Shown here in pieces: positions 24,544-26,625 of a stretch of DNA of 26,625 bases. Both the position numbers and the translations under genes were made by a program. Origin of the DNA: Victivallales bacterium (lineage in GTDB: Bacteria; Verrucomicrobiota; Lentisphaeria; Oligosphaerales; Lenti-02). The DNA lies in contig JABGQJ010000015.1 of NCBI GenBank assembly GCA_018648945.1, positions 1 to 26,625 on the forward strand, given 5' to 3'. Numbering within the stretch: position 1 is the stretch's first letter; the number at the start of each line of letters is the position of its first letter. The notes under the pieces are model-generated. The model saw nothing but the letters and a program-made list of their open reading frames with translations. It did no database searches and was not told the DNA's origin.

Positions 24544-25683
24544 CTAGCGCCGCCGCTTGCCATCGACCCAGACCTGAACGGGCTCGCCTTCGTCGTTCAG
24601 GACCACTACATCGGCGGCGCTGCCGACGGCAAGGGAGCCGAAGGCACCGAGTTGCAGGGAGCGAACCTGGTTCCAGGCAGTGGTCTTGAGCAGTTCGCGC
24701 ATGGGTAGGCCGGTGATCTCGCGAACGTGTCGCAAGGCCCGGTGGAACTGCACGGTGCTGCCGGCGACCCGTCCGTCCGCCAACTGGGCTCTGCCCTCGA
24801 CGACCTTCACCGGCAGGCCGCCAAGCTCGTAGTCGCCATCCGGCATGGCCGCGCCCCGCATGGCGTCGGTGATCAGCATGATCGTGTCCGCAGTCTTCAG
24901 GGCGAAGATCATCTCGATCATCTCGGGACAGAGATGAATGCCATCAGCGATGATTTCCACCAGGACATCGGGGCAGCGGAACGCCCCGCCCACCATGCCA
25001 AAGTGCAGGTGGTGCATCGGGGTCATGACATTGCAGAAATGGGTGAGGTGCTTCATCCCCGCCGCGCGTGCCGCCAGAAACTGCGCGTAGTCAGCGGCGG
25101 TGTGGGCGCCGGAGGGCATGATGCCGCGCTCGACCAGCCCCTCGGCGAAGGCCAGCCCTCCCGGTAGCTCGGGCGAGAACGAGACCTTGCGGATCGGGAA
25201 GATGCGGTTGAGGCGGTCCACCAGCGCCAGATCTGGGAGCCGTAGGAATGCGGGGTTCTGCGCTCCCGCACAATCGGGGTTGATGAACGGCCCCTCCAGG
25301 TGAGTGCCCAGGAGCTTTGCCCCGGTCGGTTGCCGCCCATACTCGGCCGCTGCGGCGAACGTGGCCTCCAGCTGGTCGAGCTCGACCGTCAAGGTCGTGG
25401 CCAGGAAGCCGGTGACGCCCTCGGCCAACTTCCCTCTGCCGATGGTGTCGAATGCCTGCCACGTCCCGTCGCAGAAATCGGCACCCCCGCGTCCATGGCA
25501 GTGGATATCGATGAAGCCGGGGACGACCAGACGCCCCTCCGCGTCGTGGACCTGGTCCGCCGCCGGGAGAGTGTCGCCCGCCGGAATGGCGGCCGCGATG
25601 AGGCCGTCCTCGAAGAGCAGGGCACCGCCTCGCATCTCGATGGCTGGCGAGACGAGATGACAGTTCCTCAGCAGACAACTCAT
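24544..25683 (-). CDS. nagA: N-acetylglucosamine-6-phosphate deacetylase
   Basis: A protein of 379 residues, the usual NagA length. It removes acetate from N-acetylglucosamine-6-phosphate, giving glucosamine-6-phosphate for NagB. Metal-site and catalytic residues are visible: His61-x-His63 in GFIDIHCHGRGG, Glu130 in THLEGPFIN, the histidines in HLTHFCNVMTPMHH, IIADGIHL, and the catalytic Asp273 in LITDAMRG. The late N-Q-V-R-S-L and GSLAVGSAADVVVLN segments are typical of the amidohydrolase family. It overlaps nagB by four bases (ATGA), so it is translationally coupled and depends on the nagB promoter. The protein is cytoplasmic. No PTS or NagC gene lies in the window. Confidence 0.96.
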   Translation of the reverse strand: MSCLLRNCHLVSPAIEMRGGALLFEDGLIAAAIPAGDTLPAADQVHDAEGRLVVPGFIDIHCHGRGGADFCDGTWQAFDTIGRGKLAEGVTGFLATTLTVELDQLEATFAAAAEYGRQPTGAKLLGTHLEGPFINPDCAGAQNPAFLRLPDLALVDRLNRIFPIRKVSFSPELPGGLAFAEGLVERGIMPSGAHTAADYAQFLAARAAGMKHLTHFCNVMTPMHHLHFGMVGGAFRCPDVLVEIIADGIHLCPEMIEMIFALKTADTIMLITDAMRGAAMPDGDYELGGLPVKVVEGRAQLADGRVAGSTVQFHRALRHVREITGLPMRELLKTTAWNQVRSLQLGAFGSLAVGSAADVVVLNDEGEPVQVWVDGKRRR

Positions 25684-26462
25684 GGCATGTCCAGGGCGAT
25701 GGTGTCGGCCGTGTAGACGACTGCCGCGTGGCGATGGGCCAGAAGATAGGATGCTGGCAGCGCCGGGGTGGGTGCCCCATGCAGCATGGTCTGCAGAGGC
25801 ACCACCTGTTCGGGGAAACAGGCCAGCAGCAGAATCTCCTTCGCCGCGAGGATCTGCGCCATTCCCATGGTCACGGCCTGCCTCGGCACCAACGCCGAGT
25901 CGTTGCCAGCGGTCAGCCTGGAGTTGGTCTCGATGGTGAGTTCCTTCAAGGTGATGACCCGCGACGGCAAGGCGGCAAAGGCGGCGATCGAGATCTCGTC
26001 CGCGGGGATGGGCTCGTTGAAGGCGATATGCCCATTGAAGCCTACCCCGAGCAACTGGAAGTCCAGCCCGCCGGCCGCCGCAAGATCGCGGTCGAACGTT
26101 GCCGGGTCGAGGGGGTCCGGGAAATGCGCCTGCTCGGGCCGGAAGCCCAGGGCGGGGTCAAGGGCGGCAAACAGGTTCTGCTCCATGTACCGCCGGTAGC
26201 TTAGGGGATGGCTCTCCCCGACGGCTGTCCCGTCGCTGCCCACGTATTCGTCGAGATTGTAGGTGTGCAGATTCCGCAGCTCGACGCGGTCGCGGTTGAG
26301 TTTTCCCGCCAGGAGTTCATAGAGCCCGAGCATGGTGTTGCCGGTTGCCAGGCCCAGATTGAACCGCCTGCCGCCCTCGGCGCCGGAGACCACCGCATCG
26401 TAGATCCGCGCCGCCCCCTGTTCGCTCATCCTGCGATAGTCCTCGGCCCTGCACCATTCCAT
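25680..26462 (-). CDS. nagB: Glucosamine-6-phosphate deaminase
   Basis: A protein of 260 residues that converts glucosamine-6-phosphate to fructose-6-phosphate and ammonia, the step after NagA. Motifs: the phosphate-binding LGLATGNTMLGLY, Asp71-Glu72 in YNLDEYVG, and GFNGHIAFNEP with His145 and Glu150. Where E. coli NagB has Asp (DGH) this has Asn (NGH), as in the B. subtilis-type enzymes, so activity is still expected. The E. coli-type C-terminal extension is absent; length fits the short, Bacillus-like group. ATG 26462 is chosen because AAGGA lies about 7 bases upstream; an in-frame TTG at 26486 is less likely. The promoter is at 26525-26553. Confidence 0.94.
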   Translation of the reverse strand: MEWCRAEDYRRMSEQGAARIYDAVVSGAEGGRRFNLGLATGNTMLGLYELLAGKLNRDRVELRNLHTYNLDEYVGSDGTAVGESHPLSYRRYMEQNLFAALDPALGFRPEQAHFPDPLDPATFDRDLAAAGGLDFQLLGVGFNGHIAFNEPIPADEISIAAFAALPSRVITLKELTIETNSRLTAGNDSALVPRQAVTMGMAQILAAKEILLLACFPEQVVPLQTMLHGAPTPALPASYLLAHRHAAVVYTADTIALDMP

Positions 26463-26524
26463 GCCTCGTTCCTTTCTGCTCAGCAACCATGGAGATCACT
26501 CCGGCAACGGCCATTGCCCGCGAG

Positions 26525-26553
26525 ATCATAGGGGAGGGGGAGCCCCACGTCAA
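26525..26553 (-). promoter_or_regulatory. Near-consensus sigma-70-type promoter of nagBA
   Basis: On the minus strand TTGACG (26553-26548) and TATGAT (26530-26525) are separated by exactly 17 bases, each matching the consensus in five of six positions. Transcription would start near 26518, giving a leader of about 55 bases before the nagB ATG. Confidence 0.75.
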
Positions 26554-26565
26554 GCTACTTCATCT

Positions 26566-26587
26566 TCAGTCAGCAATGGCTCAGTCA
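26566..26587 (-). promoter_or_regulatory. Paired TGACTGA direct repeats upstream of the nagBA -35 box
   Basis: TGACTGA occurs twice in the same direction (26587-26581 and 26572-26566, minus strand), 15 bases apart start to start. The nearer copy ends 12 bases upstream of the -35 hexamer. The placement suits an activator or repressor site; no regulator gene for it is seen. Confidence 0.35.
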
Positions 26588-26625
26588 CGCGTGGAGGTCT
26601 CTCTAGGCGGGTGAGTGAGGCGCTG

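Noticed and set aside
26024..26045. Asn instead of catalytic Asp in NagB (NGH for DGH) as a sign of a dead enzyme
   Set aside because: Asn at this place is usual in active B. subtilis-type NagB proteins, so it is a subfamily trait.

Overview
The window is about 26.6 kb of GC-rich, tightly packed bacterial DNA with 19 protein-coding genes, one of them cut by the left edge. An outer membrane is implied by the TolQ/TolR/TonB-type operon and by several exported carbohydrate enzymes, and dapF points to a diaminopimelate pathway. The mix of glycyl radical enzyme, secreted PQQ-like propeller, alpha-2-macroglobulin, Gfo/Idh oxidoreductase, GH10-like and agarase-like proteins and N-acylglucosamine 2-epimerase resembles genomes of the PVC group (Lentisphaerota, Verrucomicrobiota, Planctomycetota) or phyla such as Hydrogenedentota or Sumerlaeota. 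That placement is an inference from gene content; no marker here fixes the phylum. I saw no tRNA, rRNA, CRISPR array, insertion sequence or phage gene. No gene-free stretch exceeds 300 bases. The longest gaps are 13727-13980, 7889-8062, 26463-26625 and 2422-2563.

Layout. 1-1465 (+): the end of a glycyl radical enzyme, overlapped by its activating enzyme. 1501-7888 (-): an alpha-2-macroglobulin, an N-acylglucosamine 2-epimerase 21 bases behind it, then dapF. 8063-11166 (+): an exported PQQ-type beta-propeller and a 584-residue protein with an amidotransferase-like front and a polysaccharide-deacetylase-like rear. 11268-13726 (-): an OmpR/PhoB-type regulator overlapping its PhoR-like kinase. 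13981-19904 (+): proA, a radical SAM/methyltransferase fusion, rsmA, then tolQ, tolR and a tonB-like gene. 19947-24528 (+): a Gfo/Idh oxidoreductase, a secreted degenerate GH10-like protein and a secreted clan GH-A glycosidase. 24544-26462 (-): nagB-nagA behind a near-consensus promoter.

How the genes fit together. Several handle amino sugars or polysaccharides: the epimerase, nagB/nagA, the two secreted glycosidase-fold proteins, the deacetylase-like protein and the Gfo/Idh enzyme. The TolQ/TolR/TonB set supplies envelope energy transduction. The most notable gene is the fusion at 15289. It joins a TIGR01212/YtqA-like (MnmL-like) radical SAM domain to an MnmC-type methyltransferase domain, suggesting one polypeptide for two successive steps of tRNA wobble-uridine (mnm5) modification. 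Its reading frame appears to be broken by one base near its end. The continuation in the other frame carries the family's usual C-terminal motif and stops exactly over the rsmA start codon.
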